64,000 bases of DNA, from positions 27,801-91,800 of the forward strand of contig NZ_JAIULG010000011.1 in NCBI RefSeq assembly GCF_020169415.1, given 5' to 3'. Origin of the DNA: Tsukamurella sp. M9C (GTDB lineage Bacteria > Actinomycetota > Actinomycetes > Mycobacteriales > Mycobacteriaceae). The position numbers and the translations under genes are program-made. Of this stretch, positions 54,052 to 62,988 are shown piece by piece. The notes under the pieces are model-generated. The model had not been told where the DNA came from, searched no databases, and worked only from the letters and a program-made list of their open reading frames with translations. The stretch's first letter is position 1. Each line of letters begins with the position of its first letter.

Positions 54052-55310
54052 CAGCGCGGGAACCGCTCGAGTTCCTTCTCGACCACCGACGCGACCTCGC
54101 GCAGCTCCGCCATCGGATCGGCGCCGCCGCGGATCACCCGGTCGAGGGCGTCGCGGTACGCGGTGGCGCTGCGCGGCGTCCACAGCAGCGGGGTCTGGGG
54201 ACGACCGACGGAGTTCACCAGGTCGGCCGCCTCGTTGTACACGCCGGTCGCGAGCTTCGTGGCCTGCGGGACCAGCGAGCGGCGCGCCGGGACGTGCAGG
54301 CCGTAGCCCTGCGCCCAGTCGAGCTGGAGATCGGTGCGCTTCACCCACAGCCACTGCACGAACTTCTTCGCCCGCTCGACGTCGCCGCCGGCGTTGACCG
54401 CGGCGCCGTACGCGCCGAAGGGCACGCTCGTCCCGCCGTTCGGGCCGATCGCCGGGAAGGGCCGCACGCCGAAGTCGTCGCCGAGCGCCGCCCGGATCGC
54501 GGGCAGCGCCCACAGGCCCGTCCACTGCATCGCCGTCTGCCCCGCGATGAAGGCCCCCGGGTCGGACCAGTCCTGCGGCGCGCCGAGCAGCAGGTCGCCC
54601 GACGTGAACAGCCCGCGCATCGCCCGCAGGCCGACCGCGACCTCCTCGTCGACGAAGCCCGGCCTGTGGTCGGGGGTCAGGTAGTCGTGCCCGGACGACC
54701 AGAGCAGGACGCCGCCGAGGACGTCCGCGCCACCGCTGTTGCCGAGGAAGAGCCCCTTGACCCGGCCCCGGTTCAGGGCCCGCGCGGCCGACACGAGCTC
54801 GTCGAGCGTGCGCGGCGGGACGACGCCCGCCTCGGCGAGCATGGATTTCCGGTAGACCAGGAGCTGGGTGTCGGTGACCTGCGGGATGCCGTACACCCGG
54901 CCGTTGTGCGTCATCCGGTCGAGCAGCGCCGGGGTGAAGTCGGAGCGCGCGTCGCCCAGCAGGTCGGTGAGGTCGGCGACCTGCCCGGCGGCGATCATGT
55001 CGATCGTGGGACCGTTGGCGAATTCGAAGACGTCCGGGCCGTCGCCGCTGACCAGCGCCGACGACACCTTCTGGTCGTAGTCGCCCGGGAAGGCGCTGAC
55101 CCGCACGCCGCCGTCCGGGTAGTCGCCGGCGTACCGCGTGAGCGCCTCCGGCGCTCCCTGCTCGCCGTACTGGTGGAACCAGGCGCGCAGGTCACCGCGG
55201 GCCCCGCCGCCGCGACCGGTGTTCCCACCGCATGCCGCGAGCGCGCCCGCGAGGGCCACGCCGCCGACGCCCGTCAGCACCGCCCGTCGGGACACACCAT
55301 AGTCAGACAC
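54051..55310 (-). CDS. ABC transporter solute-binding lipoprotein, sugar type
   Basis: 419 residues from GTG 55310; GTG 55295 is an alternative. The signal peptide carries Arg-Arg (VSRRAVLTG) and a lipobox LAAC (about residue 28), so Tat export is possible. The mature part shows typical family-1 binding-protein blocks: DVFEFANGPTIDMIAAGQVADLT, VYGIPQVTDTQLLVYRKSML, FIAGQTAMQWTGLWALP and VERAKKFVQWL. It is first in the three-gene operon. The ligand is unknown. Confidence 0.88.
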   Translation of the reverse strand: MSDYGVSRRAVLTGVGGVALAGALAACGGNTGRGGGARGDLRAWFHQYGEQGAPEALTRYAGDYPDGGVRVSAFPGDYDQKVSSALVSGDGPDVFEFANGPTIDMIAAGQVADLTDLLGDARSDFTPALLDRMTHNGRVYGIPQVTDTQLLVYRKSMLAEAGVVPPRTLDELVSAARALNRGRVKGLFLGNSGGADVLGGVLLWSSGHDYLTPDHRPGFVDEEVAVGLRAMRGLFTSGDLLLGAPQDWSDPGAFIAGQTAMQWTGLWALPAIRAALGDDFGVRPFPAIGPNGGTSVPFGAYGAAVNAGGDVERAKKFVQWLWVKRTDLQLDWAQGYGLHVPARRSLVPQATKLATGVYNEAADLVNSVGRPQTPLLWTPRSATAYRDALDRVIRGGADPMAELREVASVVEKELERFPR

Positions 55311-55356
55311 CGGGTAAGTATCGCAAACCTTCGTCCGCGTCGCGGACCGGGCCGCG

Positions 55357-56331
55357 TCAGAAGAGGGCGCCCGCCAGATCACGCCGGGCCGCGAGCACCA
55401 CGGGATCCGCCGGGTCGAAGAGCTCGAAGAGCTCCAGCAGCCGGGTGCGCAACGCCGAGCGGTCGTCGCCCGCGGTGACGCGGATCGCGGCGATGAGCCT
55501 GTCGAAGGCCCCCTTCGGCGAGCCGGTGAGCAGCTCCTCGTCGGCGGCGGCGAGCGCCGGTGCGACCCGTTCCTCGCCCGTCGCGCCGGCCGCCGCGTCG
55601 TCGCGCGCGATCGCCCCGGGCTCGCCCTTCGTGGCGCGGGCGAAGAAGGCCATCTGCTTGACCGCGGCCGCCGCTTCGGCGTCGCCCGGATTCGCGTGCA
55701 GGATCGCCTCGTACGCGGCGCGGGCGCCGTCGTAGTCGCCGTCGCCCGCGAGCTGCTCCGCCGCGTCGCGCCGCGGGTCCGACGGTGCCTCCCCCGCCAC
55801 GCCGCCACCGAACTCGGGCGGCAGCTGGGCGAGCACGTCGTCGAGCCACTGCCGCGCCGCCGGCTCCGGTTGCGCGCCCGCGAAGGCCGTCACCGCGCGC
55901 CCCGCGGCGACGGCCACCACCATCGGCACCGACTGCGCGCCGAAGGCCTGCGCGACGCCGGGCGCCCCGTCGACGTCGACGCGGGCGAGGGTCCACCGGC
56001 CCGCGTCATCCGCGGCGAGCTTCTCCAGCACCGCCGCCATCGCCTGCGACTGCTCGCTGTACGACGCGGCCAACAGCACGACCACCAACCGGTTCGCGGA
56101 CCGGTCGATGACCTCGACCGGGAAGCTCTGGTCCGTCACGTCGACCACGCCGGGCCCGGGGGCGGCGCCGGCCGGGCCCGCCTCGCCCGACGGTGCCGGG
56201 CGGGCCTGCTGGGCGGCCTTCGCCTCCGCGCGGGCCTTGAGACCCGAGAGGTCGACCGCGCCGGCCATCGCCGCGGCCGTGCGCAGCGCGCGTGCCTGAT
56301 CCTGTGGAGATGCGCCTCGAGGTGTAGTCAC
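55357..56331 (-). CDS. Thioredoxin-fold/TPR protein (CnoX/YbbN-like, Rv1324-like), lacking the CXXC motif
   Basis: 324 residues from GTG 56331, with ATGGAGGG upstream. Residues about 60-160 form a thioredoxin fold; FPVEVIDRSANRLVVVLLAASYSEQSQAMAAVLEKLA is the active-site region, where SYSE replaces the CXXC. The C-terminal half is helical TPR-like (AEQLAGDGDYDGARAAYEAIL). This matches the YbbN/CnoX family, which holds chaperone-like or holdase activity. Without cysteines it cannot do thiol exchange at that site. It corresponds to Rv1324. Confidence 0.85.
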   Translation of the reverse strand: MTTPRGASPQDQARALRTAAAMAGAVDLSGLKARAEAKAAQQARPAPSGEAGPAGAAPGPGVVDVTDQSFPVEVIDRSANRLVVVLLAASYSEQSQAMAAVLEKLAADDAGRWTLARVDVDGAPGVAQAFGAQSVPMVVAVAAGRAVTAFAGAQPEPAARQWLDDVLAQLPPEFGGGVAGEAPSDPRRDAAEQLAGDGDYDGARAAYEAILHANPGDAEAAAAVKQMAFFARATKGEPGAIARDDAAAGATGEERVAPALAAADEELLTGSPKGAFDRLIAAIRVTAGDDRSALRTRLLELFELFDPADPVVLAARRDLAGALF

Positions 56332-56389
56332 CCCTCCATCTTGGCACGCCCCGTGCGGCGGCCGCCCGCGGCGACCGTCCGGACCGGGA

Positions 56390-59335
56390 TCACAGGTAGC
56401 GCTGCTGATCCGGGTCGAACCGCCAGGACGTGGGACCGGGCGCGGGCATCCCGGCGGCGGCGAGCGCGCCCCGCCGCGGGCGGTACCAACTGGTGAGCGG
56501 CACCTCGTCGACGACGTGCACCGCGTCCGGGTACTGGCCGTGCCGGCCGGCGAACGCGTCGCTGATCTCGTCGGCCGTCAGCTCCGCGTCGTCCCGCACC
56601 GTGACCGCGGCGACGACGCGCGGCACACCGTCGGCCCCGTCGCCGGGCACCTGGTACACGACGGCCTGCTCGACCTGCCCGAGCTGCTCGAGCACGTCGG
56701 TGATCGGGATCGAGTACACCGGCCCGCGCTCCGTGACGGCGACGGTGCGGACGTCGTCGACCAGCCAGTAGTCGCCGTCCTCGTCGCGCCGGAAGAGGTG
56801 GCCCGTGGAGAACCAGGCGTCGCCCGGCCGGAAGACGCCGCGCAGCAGCACGTCGCGGTGCGTGGCGTCGGGATCGGCGCGGCCGATGAGCACGCCCACC
56901 TCGCCGTCCCCGACCTCCTGCAGGAAGCCGTCGCCGTCCTCGACGAAGCGCCCGGAGTCGAAGTAGTAGTCGACGAGGGCCACGTCGGCGCTGCCCGGCA
57001 GGCGCCGGCCCTTCGCCCCCGGCTTGCCGGTGCGGACCCTGGCCAGCACGATCTCGCCCTCGGTGGAGGCGTAGAACTCGACGACCTGCGCGTCGAAGGT
57101 CTCGCCGACGCGGCGCGAGAGCTCCGCCGACATGCCGGAGCCGATGAAGGCGCGGACCGGGTGGTAGCGCGGGATCTCCAGGCCGGGGGTGTCGAGCACC
57201 GCGCGCATGAGGTTCCAGGTGTAGCAGACCACCGTGACCCCGTAGCGCTGCACCTCGACCATGAACCGCTCCGGGTCGAAGTCGCGGGTGAGCGCGATGC
57301 GCGAGCCGCCGGCGAGCGCGCCGCCGAGGCTGGTCATGAGGCCCGAGCTGTGGCTGAGCGGGGTGAGGCAGTAGACGGTGTCGCTCTGCGACAGCCGCGC
57401 GGCCGACGCGGTGCCGAAGGCGGAGAGCGCCCACCGGCCGTTCGTGACCCGCTTGGCCCGCAGCCGCCCGCCGACCTCCGAGAACATCACGAAGGCCAGG
57501 TCGCGGCCGAGGCCCGCGTCGGGCCGGTACCAGCGCGGGATCCGCACGTTGTCCGGGTCGACCTGCTCGAGGTCGACCAGCTCCGCGCCGAGGTCCTGCC
57601 GGGCGGCACCCGGCCGGTCGCGGCGGTCGCCGCCGCCGACGACGAAGACGCGCTCGGCGACCGCCACGGCCTCCTGCGCGTGCTCGGGGTCCGTGAGGAC
57701 CGAGGCGGCCTCCCCCAGCCGCAGCGCGGCGGCGTAGTCGGTGCCCGGCGGCAACAGCACGGCCACAGCGCCGAGCCGTGACAGCGCGGCCATCGCGACC
57801 AGGGCCGACGGCCGGGTGTGCATGAGCACGCCCACGTGCTCGCCCTGCCGCACCCCGACCTGGATCAGGCCGCTGACGACGCGGTCGATGCGCTCGTTCA
57901 CCGCGTGCTTGGTGTGCACGCGGTCCTCGTAGAGGAAGAGCTCGCCGTGCGGATCCGCCGCGGCCTGCTCCGCGAGCAGCTTGCCGAGCGAGACCTGGGT
58001 GTGCGCCTGCAGCTGCCCGAGGCGGGCCAGCTTCGGCAGCCCGCGGGTCACCTCGCGGGCGACGGCGGAGGCGCCGGCCGCGGCGCCGGAGGCCGCGTCG
58101 AGGACGTCGCGCGCGGCGACGAAGCCGACGGTGGCGATGCCGCCCAGGCCCGCGACGAGCGGGTTGACGCCGACGTCGCGGCCGTCGTCGGGCTGCATCG
58201 CGACGACGTTCTCCGGCTGCGGGCCGCGGCCCTCCAGCCAGTTGATCCACCGCGTCACCGTCGGATACGTGACCGCGCCCGCCGAGCTGCCGACGACGAG
58301 GCCGAAGTGACCGGCTGAGACCTGCGCCTCGTAGACCTCGGCCTTCGGCGCCGCCTGCAGGATCCCGCGGACGGCGCTGGGCCGGCCGATCTGGTCCGAC
58401 AGGCCGACGAAGGCGAGCACGGGGCTCGTGATGGACGCGAGGGAGACGGCGTCGCCGTCGATGGCGAAGCCGCCGGTGAGCATGCGGTTGTGCACGACGA
58501 ACTGCTTGAGCAGGTCGGCCACCGCGGGCCCCGCGTAGGCGACCCAGCCGTCGGCCTCGAGGAAGCGGCGCTGGTCCTCGCGCGGCAGCAGGGCGTCGCG
58601 GTCGTGCAGCTGCCGGACGAAGTCGAGCCGCGAGCGCACCGCCTTGACGGGGTTGAGCATCTCGAAACCGCGCTGCACCATCCAACTGGGGAGGTAGAAG
58701 CGGTTGAAGACGTGGTCGGCGACGAATTCGGCGCCCTTGTTGACCAGCGCGGGCGGCGCGCCGAGCGGCAGGCCCGCCGAGATGTCGACGGGGCTGCCGA
58801 AGGTCACGAGGCTCGCGATCGACCGGGACTGCCGGTAGGCGGCCACCTGGTAGCAGAACATGCCGCCCTGGGAGTAGCCGCCGATGTGCACGTCGCGACC
58901 GCGGAACACCGCCACCTGCTCGATCGCCTTGGAGATGGCGACGACGTGATCCGCGAGGTTGCGCTCGAGGCCGCCCTCCTCGCGGTCGGGCGCGCCGAAG
59001 TCGATGACCCACGGGTCGAGGCCCGCGCGGTGCAGCACCGACACGGCGCCGTTGTTCTCCGTGACGTCGAAGACGTTGGCGTCGACCATCATGGGCGGCA
59101 CCAGCAGGATCACCGGCCGGTCGTCCACCGCGGGCGCCGGCGCCCGGTCCGCGAAGTACCGCCGGAGGCGGTACATCGGCGAGCGCTCGACGACCGTGAA
59201 CTGCGAGGGTTTCGCCCCGGTCTCGAGGCCACCCTGCGTGAGCACCTCGAAGCCGTTGCGCGCCGTGGCCGCCAGGCGGTTCACCGACGCCTCAAGCGCC
59301 TTCCCACCGGGCAGCCCGCCCAGGATGTCCACCAT
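56390..59335 (-). CDS. Fusion of alpha/beta lipase (PHA-synthase-like) and AMP-binding acyl-CoA synthetase (Rv1683-like)
   Basis: 981 residues from ATG 59335. The N-terminal 350 residues are a PhaC-like hydrolase: VILLVPPMMVDANVFD, then GYSQGGMFCYQVA with the nucleophile Ser in GYSQGG (about 150), and SAGHFGLVV (His). The C-terminal part is an ANL synthetase, with YASTEGE (about 757) and GDAWFSTGHLF. The P-loop region reads VMFSEVGGRLRAKRVTN (about 613-629) and lacks the usual Ser-Gly-Thr-Thr-Gly. This matches the Rv1683 bifunctional lipase/acyl-CoA synthase linked to lipid droplets, from memory. Dual activity is inferred. Confidence 0.82.
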   Translation of the reverse strand: MVDILGGLPGGKALEASVNRLAATARNGFEVLTQGGLETGAKPSQFTVVERSPMYRLRRYFADRAPAPAVDDRPVILLVPPMMVDANVFDVTENNGAVSVLHRAGLDPWVIDFGAPDREEGGLERNLADHVVAISKAIEQVAVFRGRDVHIGGYSQGGMFCYQVAAYRQSRSIASLVTFGSPVDISAGLPLGAPPALVNKGAEFVADHVFNRFYLPSWMVQRGFEMLNPVKAVRSRLDFVRQLHDRDALLPREDQRRFLEADGWVAYAGPAVADLLKQFVVHNRMLTGGFAIDGDAVSLASITSPVLAFVGLSDQIGRPSAVRGILQAAPKAEVYEAQVSAGHFGLVVGSSAGAVTYPTVTRWINWLEGRGPQPENVVAMQPDDGRDVGVNPLVAGLGGIATVGFVAARDVLDAASGAAAGASAVAREVTRGLPKLARLGQLQAHTQVSLGKLLAEQAAADPHGELFLYEDRVHTKHAVNERIDRVVSGLIQVGVRQGEHVGVLMHTRPSALVAMAALSRLGAVAVLLPPGTDYAAALRLGEAASVLTDPEHAQEAVAVAERVFVVGGGDRRDRPGAARQDLGAELVDLEQVDPDNVRIPRWYRPDAGLGRDLAFVMFSEVGGRLRAKRVTNGRWALSAFGTASAARLSQSDTVYCLTPLSHSSGLMTSLGGALAGGSRIALTRDFDPERFMVEVQRYGVTVVCYTWNLMRAVLDTPGLEIPRYHPVRAFIGSGMSAELSRRVGETFDAQVVEFYASTEGEIVLARVRTGKPGAKGRRLPGSADVALVDYYFDSGRFVEDGDGFLQEVGDGEVGVLIGRADPDATHRDVLLRGVFRPGDAWFSTGHLFRRDEDGDYWLVDDVRTVAVTERGPVYSIPITDVLEQLGQVEQAVVYQVPGDGADGVPRVVAAVTVRDDAELTADEISDAFAGRHGQYPDAVHVVDEVPLTSWYRPRRGALAAAGMPAPGPTSWRFDPDQQRYL

Positions 59336-59400
59336 GTGCCCCACCTCTCCACAGCTTCCGTCAGCGAGTCAACGTACCGGTAGGCGGGGCGCCGTGCGTC

Positions 59401-59766
59401 CTAACCGCCGATCGCGTCGGCGGGCTCGGCCTTGTCCGCGGCGGTGGCCGTCGCGGGGGCGTCGAGCTTGCCGGCGCGCTGCGCCCACACCTCGAAGACG
59501 ACGGAGCAGAAGGGCAGGACCGTGGCGAGCAGGCCGAGGGCGAGGGTCTTCAGGTCCCACTTGCGGGCGTAGGCGACCGCGAGGGTCAGCACGACCAACA
59601 CCATGAAGACGATGCCGTGCGTCATACCGGGCACGGCGATCGCGTCGGGCTTGTCCTGTACCCGCTTGATGATCATGCCGATGATCAGCCACACCCAGGT
59701 GAGGGCCTCGAGGAAGGCGACGACCTTGAAGGCGGTGACGATCTTGGACGCGAGGGATTCGTTCAT
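59401..59766 (-). CDS. DUF3817 family membrane protein, second paralogue
   Basis: 121 residues from ATG 59766. Three hydrophobic segments: VVAFLEALTWVWLIIGMII, GMTHGIVFMVLVVLTLAVAY and LALGLLATVLPFCSVVFEVW. The His in MTHGIVF aligns with the conserved His of the paralogue at 10461-10838. An Ala/Asp-rich tail follows. It is 14 bases after the fadA4 start region and likely in its operon. Function is unknown. Confidence 0.8.
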   Translation of the reverse strand: MNESLASKIVTAFKVVAFLEALTWVWLIIGMIIKRVQDKPDAIAVPGMTHGIVFMVLVVLTLAVAYARKWDLKTLALGLLATVLPFCSVVFEVWAQRAGKLDAPATATAADKAEPADAIGG

Positions 59767-59779
59767 GCGGAGTTTCTCT

Positions 59780-60994
59780 CTACTTCCCGGGGACGGTGAT
59801 GATGAGCGCGTCGCCCTGGCCGCCGGCGCCGCACAGTCCGGCGGCACCGGTGCCGCCGCCGCGGCGGGCCAGCTCGAGCGCGAGGTGCAGGACGATGCGG
59901 GCGCCGGAGGCGCCGAGCGGGTGACCGATGGCGATCGCGCCGCCGTCGACGTTGACCTTGTCGGCGTCGACGCCGAGGTCGGCGGTGGACGCGAGGCCCA
60001 CGGCGGCGAAGGCCTCGTTGATCTCGAGCAGGTCGAGATCGGCCGGGCTGATGCCCTGCTTGTCGCAGGCCTTCTTGATGGCGTTGGAGGGCTGGTGCTG
60101 CAGCGACGAGTCCGGGCCGGCGACGACGCCGTGCGCGCCGATCTCGGCCAGGTAGTCGAGGCCGAGCTCCTGCGCCTTGCTCTTGCGCATGACGACGACG
60201 GCGACGGCGCCGTCGGTGAGCTGGCTGGCGTTGCCGGCGGTGATGCTGCCGTCCTTGGCGAACGCCGGCCGCAGCTTGGCCAGCGACTCGGCGGTGGTGT
60301 CGCCACGGACGCCCTCGTCCTCGCTGACGCGGATCGGCTCGCCGCGGCGCTGCGGGATCTCGACGGGGACGACCTCGTCGGCGAACTTGCCGGCGGCCCA
60401 GGCCTCCGCGGCCTTGCGGTGCGAGTCAGCGGCGAAGGCGTCCTGCTCCTCGCGGGAGTAGGTCACCGTGTCGGTGGTGTTGAGCTGCTCGGTGAGCCCG
60501 CCCATCGGCTGGTCGGTGAAGACGTCGTGCAGGCCGTCGTAGGCGGTGTGGTCGAGCATCTCGATGCTGCCGTACTTGTGGCCCTCGCGGCTGCCCGTGA
60601 GGATGTGCGGCGCCTGCGTCATCGACTCCTGGCCGCCGGCGACGACGACCTCGTACTCGCCGGCCCGGATGAGCTGGTCGGCGAGCGCGATGGCGTTGAT
60701 GCCCGACAGGCACATCTTGTTGATGGTCAGGGTGGGCACGTCCCACGGCACGCCGCCCGCGATCGCGGCCTGGCGCGCGGGCATCTGCCCGGCGCCGGCG
60801 GTGAGGACCTGGCCCATGATCACGTAGTCGATCGTCTGCGGGTCGACGCCGCTCTTCTCCAGCGCGCCGCGGATGGCGACCGCGCCGAGGTCCGTGCCGG
60901 ACTGCGACTTGAGCGCGCCGAGCAGCTTGCCGAAGGGCGTCCGAGCGCCGGCGACGATGACCGTGGGGTCCTGATGGGGTGCGGACGGGGCCAC
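59780..60994 (-). CDS. fadA4: Acetyl-CoA C-acetyltransferase (thiolase), FadA4 type
   Basis: 404 residues from GTG 60994, with AGGAGG six bases upstream. The acyl-enzyme Cys is in [14 protein letters not shown] (about 94). [30 protein letters not shown] (His about 355) and [11 protein letters not shown] (Cys about 387) complete the active site. It joins two acetyl-CoA or cleaves acetoacetyl-CoA. It corresponds to Rv1323 and is divergent from the epimerase gene. Confidence 0.94.
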   Translation of the reverse strand: MAPSAPHQDPTVIVAGARTPFGKLLGALKSQSGTDLGAVAIRGALEKSGVDPQTIDYVIMGQVLTAGAGQMPARQAAIAGGVPWDVPTLTINKMCLSGINAIALADQLIRAGEYEVVVAGGQESMTQAPHILTGSREGHKYGSIEMLDHTAYDGLHDVFTDQPMGGLTEQLNTTDTVTYSREEQDAFAADSHRKAAEAWAAGKFADEVVPVEIPQRRGEPIRVSEDEGVRGDTTAESLAKLRPAFAKDGSITAGNASQLTDGAVAVVVMRKSKAQELGLDYLAEIGAHGVVAGPDSSLQHQPSNAIKKACDKQGISPADLDLLEINEAFAAVGLASTADLGVDADKVNVDGGAIAIGHPLGASGARIVLHLALELARRGGGTGAAGLCGAGGQGDALIITVPGK

Positions 60995-61046
60995 TTCGTT
61001 CCTCCTAGTGGGCAGGGGTCTTCCACCTCAAAGCTACATTCGAGGC

Positions 61047-61562
61047 ATGACAGAGAGCCAATCGCGACAAACAGATCACACCGCCCACGGCGAGCACCCC
61101 GCCGCGCACGCCGTCCCCGCCGAATACGTGCTGGGTATCGACCACGTCGGCGTCGCCGTGTCCGATTTCGACGCGGCCCTCGAGTGGTACGCCCGCGTCC
61201 TCGGCATGGTGTGCACGCACGAGGAGATCAACGAGGCGCAGGGCGTGCGCGAGGGCATGCTCTCCCCCGCCTCGCTGCTGGCGGCCGACGGCGCACCGTC
61301 GAGCGCGGCGCAGCTGCAGGTCCTCGCCCCCCTCACCCCCGAGTCGACCATCGCGAAGTTCCTCGACCGCAACGGCCCGGGCATGCAGCAGCTCGCCTAC
61401 CGGGTCTCCGATCTCGCGGCCGTCACCGCGCACCTGCAGGAGCAGGGCGTACGGCTGCTGTACGACGCCCCCCGGAACGGCACCGCGGGCTCGCGGATCA
61501 ACTTCCTGCACCCGAAGGACGCCGGCGGGATCCTCGTCGAACTGGTCGAACCCGCGTCCTGA
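61047..61562 (+). CDS. mce: Methylmalonyl-CoA epimerase
   Basis: 171 residues from ATG 61047. A 25-residue polar leader precedes LGIDHVGVAVSDFDAALEWYARVLGM, the first beta-alpha-beta of the glyoxalase fold. The metal His is in GIDHVGV, with the second His and Glu in FLHPKDAGGILVELVEP and GMQQLAYRV. It interconverts (2R)- and (2S)-methylmalonyl-CoA on the propionate route. It matches Rv1322A and is divergent from fadA4. The next gene follows on the same strand, 77 bases later. Confidence 0.92.
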   Translation: MTESQSRQTDHTAHGEHPAAHAVPAEYVLGIDHVGVAVSDFDAALEWYARVLGMVCTHEEINEAQGVREGMLSPASLLAADGAPSSAAQLQVLAPLTPESTIAKFLDRNGPGMQQLAYRVSDLAAVTAHLQEQGVRLLYDAPRNGTAGSRINFLHPKDAGGILVELVEPAS

Positions 61563-61639
61563 CCCGGCACGGGCCACAATTCGGACCTTTTGCGACTGCT
61601 GACGCCGCGAGCGCGGGCCGTCCACGTACCATTCGGAGC

Positions 61640-62698
61640 ATGGCGAATACGGACAACTTCCCGGGCGGCCCGGCGCCCGCACCGTTCGCGGTGGTCCTGC
61701 GTGGGTACGACCGGGACCAGGTCACCGAGCAGTTCCACCGGTACCAGGCCGAACTGCGCGTGCTCGCCGCCGACCGCGACGCGGCCTCGGCGCACGCGCG
61801 CGAGTTGACGGACCTCCTCGACGAGGCGCAGGACGAGATCGACAACCTGCGCCGCGAGGTGGATCGCCTCAGCGTCCCGCCGACGAGCGCCGAGGGCATG
61901 AGCGACCGCATCGCCCGCATGATGCGCCTCGCCTCCGACGAGGCCTCGGAGATCCGTGCCGCAGCCCAGAACGAGTCCGCCGAGGTGCGCTCGCTGGCCC
62001 GCCAGGAGGCGGAGACCACCCGGCGCGAGGCCGACCGCATGCGCTCGGACATGACCGCGCGCCGCGAGGCCATGGAGTCCGAGCACGAGAAGACGATGAA
62101 GGACGCGCACGCCGAGGCGGAGCGCATCAAGGCCGAGGCGAAGGCCGAGTCCGAGAAGCTGGCTCAGTCGGCCGCGGAGAACCGCGAGCGCGTCCAGAAC
62201 GACTTCGACATGGCGATGTCGATGCGCCGGGACAAGGCGATCCGCACGATCACCGAGCTCGAGGACGCGTCGAAGGACGAGGCCCGCGAGCGGGTCGACT
62301 CCGCGAACGAGCGCGCCGAGCAGACTCTGAACACCGCGAACGCCACCGCGGAGCAGAAGCTCGAGGACACGAACACCCGGATCGCCACGCAGGTCGCGAA
62401 CGCCCGGCGGATCACCGAGGACATGCAGTCGCTGCGCGCGTCCATCCTCGATCAGCTGGAGACGGTGCGCCGACAGCTCTCGCTGGTGCCCGAGGCCCTC
62501 GCGACCGGCGACGGCGAGTCGCAGGTCGTCGACAAGCGGATCGATCCCGCGTCGTTCGACCCCGCGGCGGCCCCCAAGGCGGAGCACGTCGCCGACGACG
62601 CCCCCACCGCGGCGCAGCGCGCGCAGCAGGTCCTGGGCGCGGAGGACTTCGCCGCCGACGAGGCGGTCACGGAGCAGGTCGCGATCGAGAAGCGCTAG
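61640..62698 (+). CDS. DivIVA-like long coiled-coil protein
   Basis: 352 residues from ATG 61640. Residues 10-35 hold the DivIVA-like head PFAVVLRGYDRDQVTEQFHRY. From there to about 310 the sequence is a continuous coiled coil rich in Glu, Arg, Ala and Lys, with repeats such as ESEHEKTMKDAHAEAERIKA and EDTNTRIATQ. The tail is acidic, Ala-rich and unstructured. Proteins of this type organise growth poles or the division site; Wag31 is the better-known member. Its stop codon overlaps the stop of the convergent gene (CTAG). It resembles Rv1322-region proteins in size only loosely. Confidence 0.75.
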   Translation: MANTDNFPGGPAPAPFAVVLRGYDRDQVTEQFHRYQAELRVLAADRDAASAHARELTDLLDEAQDEIDNLRREVDRLSVPPTSAEGMSDRIARMMRLASDEASEIRAAAQNESAEVRSLARQEAETTRREADRMRSDMTARREAMESEHEKTMKDAHAEAERIKAEAKAESEKLAQSAAENRERVQNDFDMAMSMRRDKAIRTITELEDASKDEARERVDSANERAEQTLNTANATAEQKLEDTNTRIATQVANARRITEDMQSLRASILDQLETVRRQLSLVPEALATGDGESQVVDKRIDPASFDPAAAPKAEHVADDAPTAAQRAQQVLGAEDFAADEAVTEQVAIEKR

Positions 62699-62988
62699 CG
62701 CGCCCGCCGGCCGGCCTCCCTGGCCCAACAACCGCGGTGCCAGTGGCGCCGGTCGGCGACGCCTCCGCTCTCGGCGGACGGCCACACCACGACGTGCGCG
62801 GTCCCCGCGGGGATCGCCTGGTGGCATCCCGGGCAGCGGTACTCCTTGACGGCGCCCGCCCCCGTGACGGTGCGCACCTGGTAGGCCTCGTCGCCGAGGT
62901 CGACCCGCGAGCCGAAACCGCCGGCGCTCAGGGGACGGTGCCCGTCCCGCGCCGCCGCACGCTTGCGGGAGACGGGCCTGCGGCCCAT
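62695..62988 (-). CDS. Small zinc-finger-like protein cotranscribed with nucS
   Basis: 97 residues from ATG 62988, which overlaps the nucS stop codon (ATGA). After a basic start [16 protein letters not shown] the protein carries a CXXC and HXXC pair: YRCPGCHQAIPAGTAHVVV and RRHWHRGCW. This gives a likely one-zinc treble-clef or LIM-like fold. It may bind nucleic acid or NucS; that is inference from the overlap. No named family is recognised. Confidence 0.75.
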   Translation of the reverse strand: MGRRPVSRKRAAARDGHRPLSAGGFGSRVDLGDEAYQVRTVTGAGAVKEYRCPGCHQAIPAGTAHVVVWPSAESGGVADRRHWHRGCWAREAGRRAR

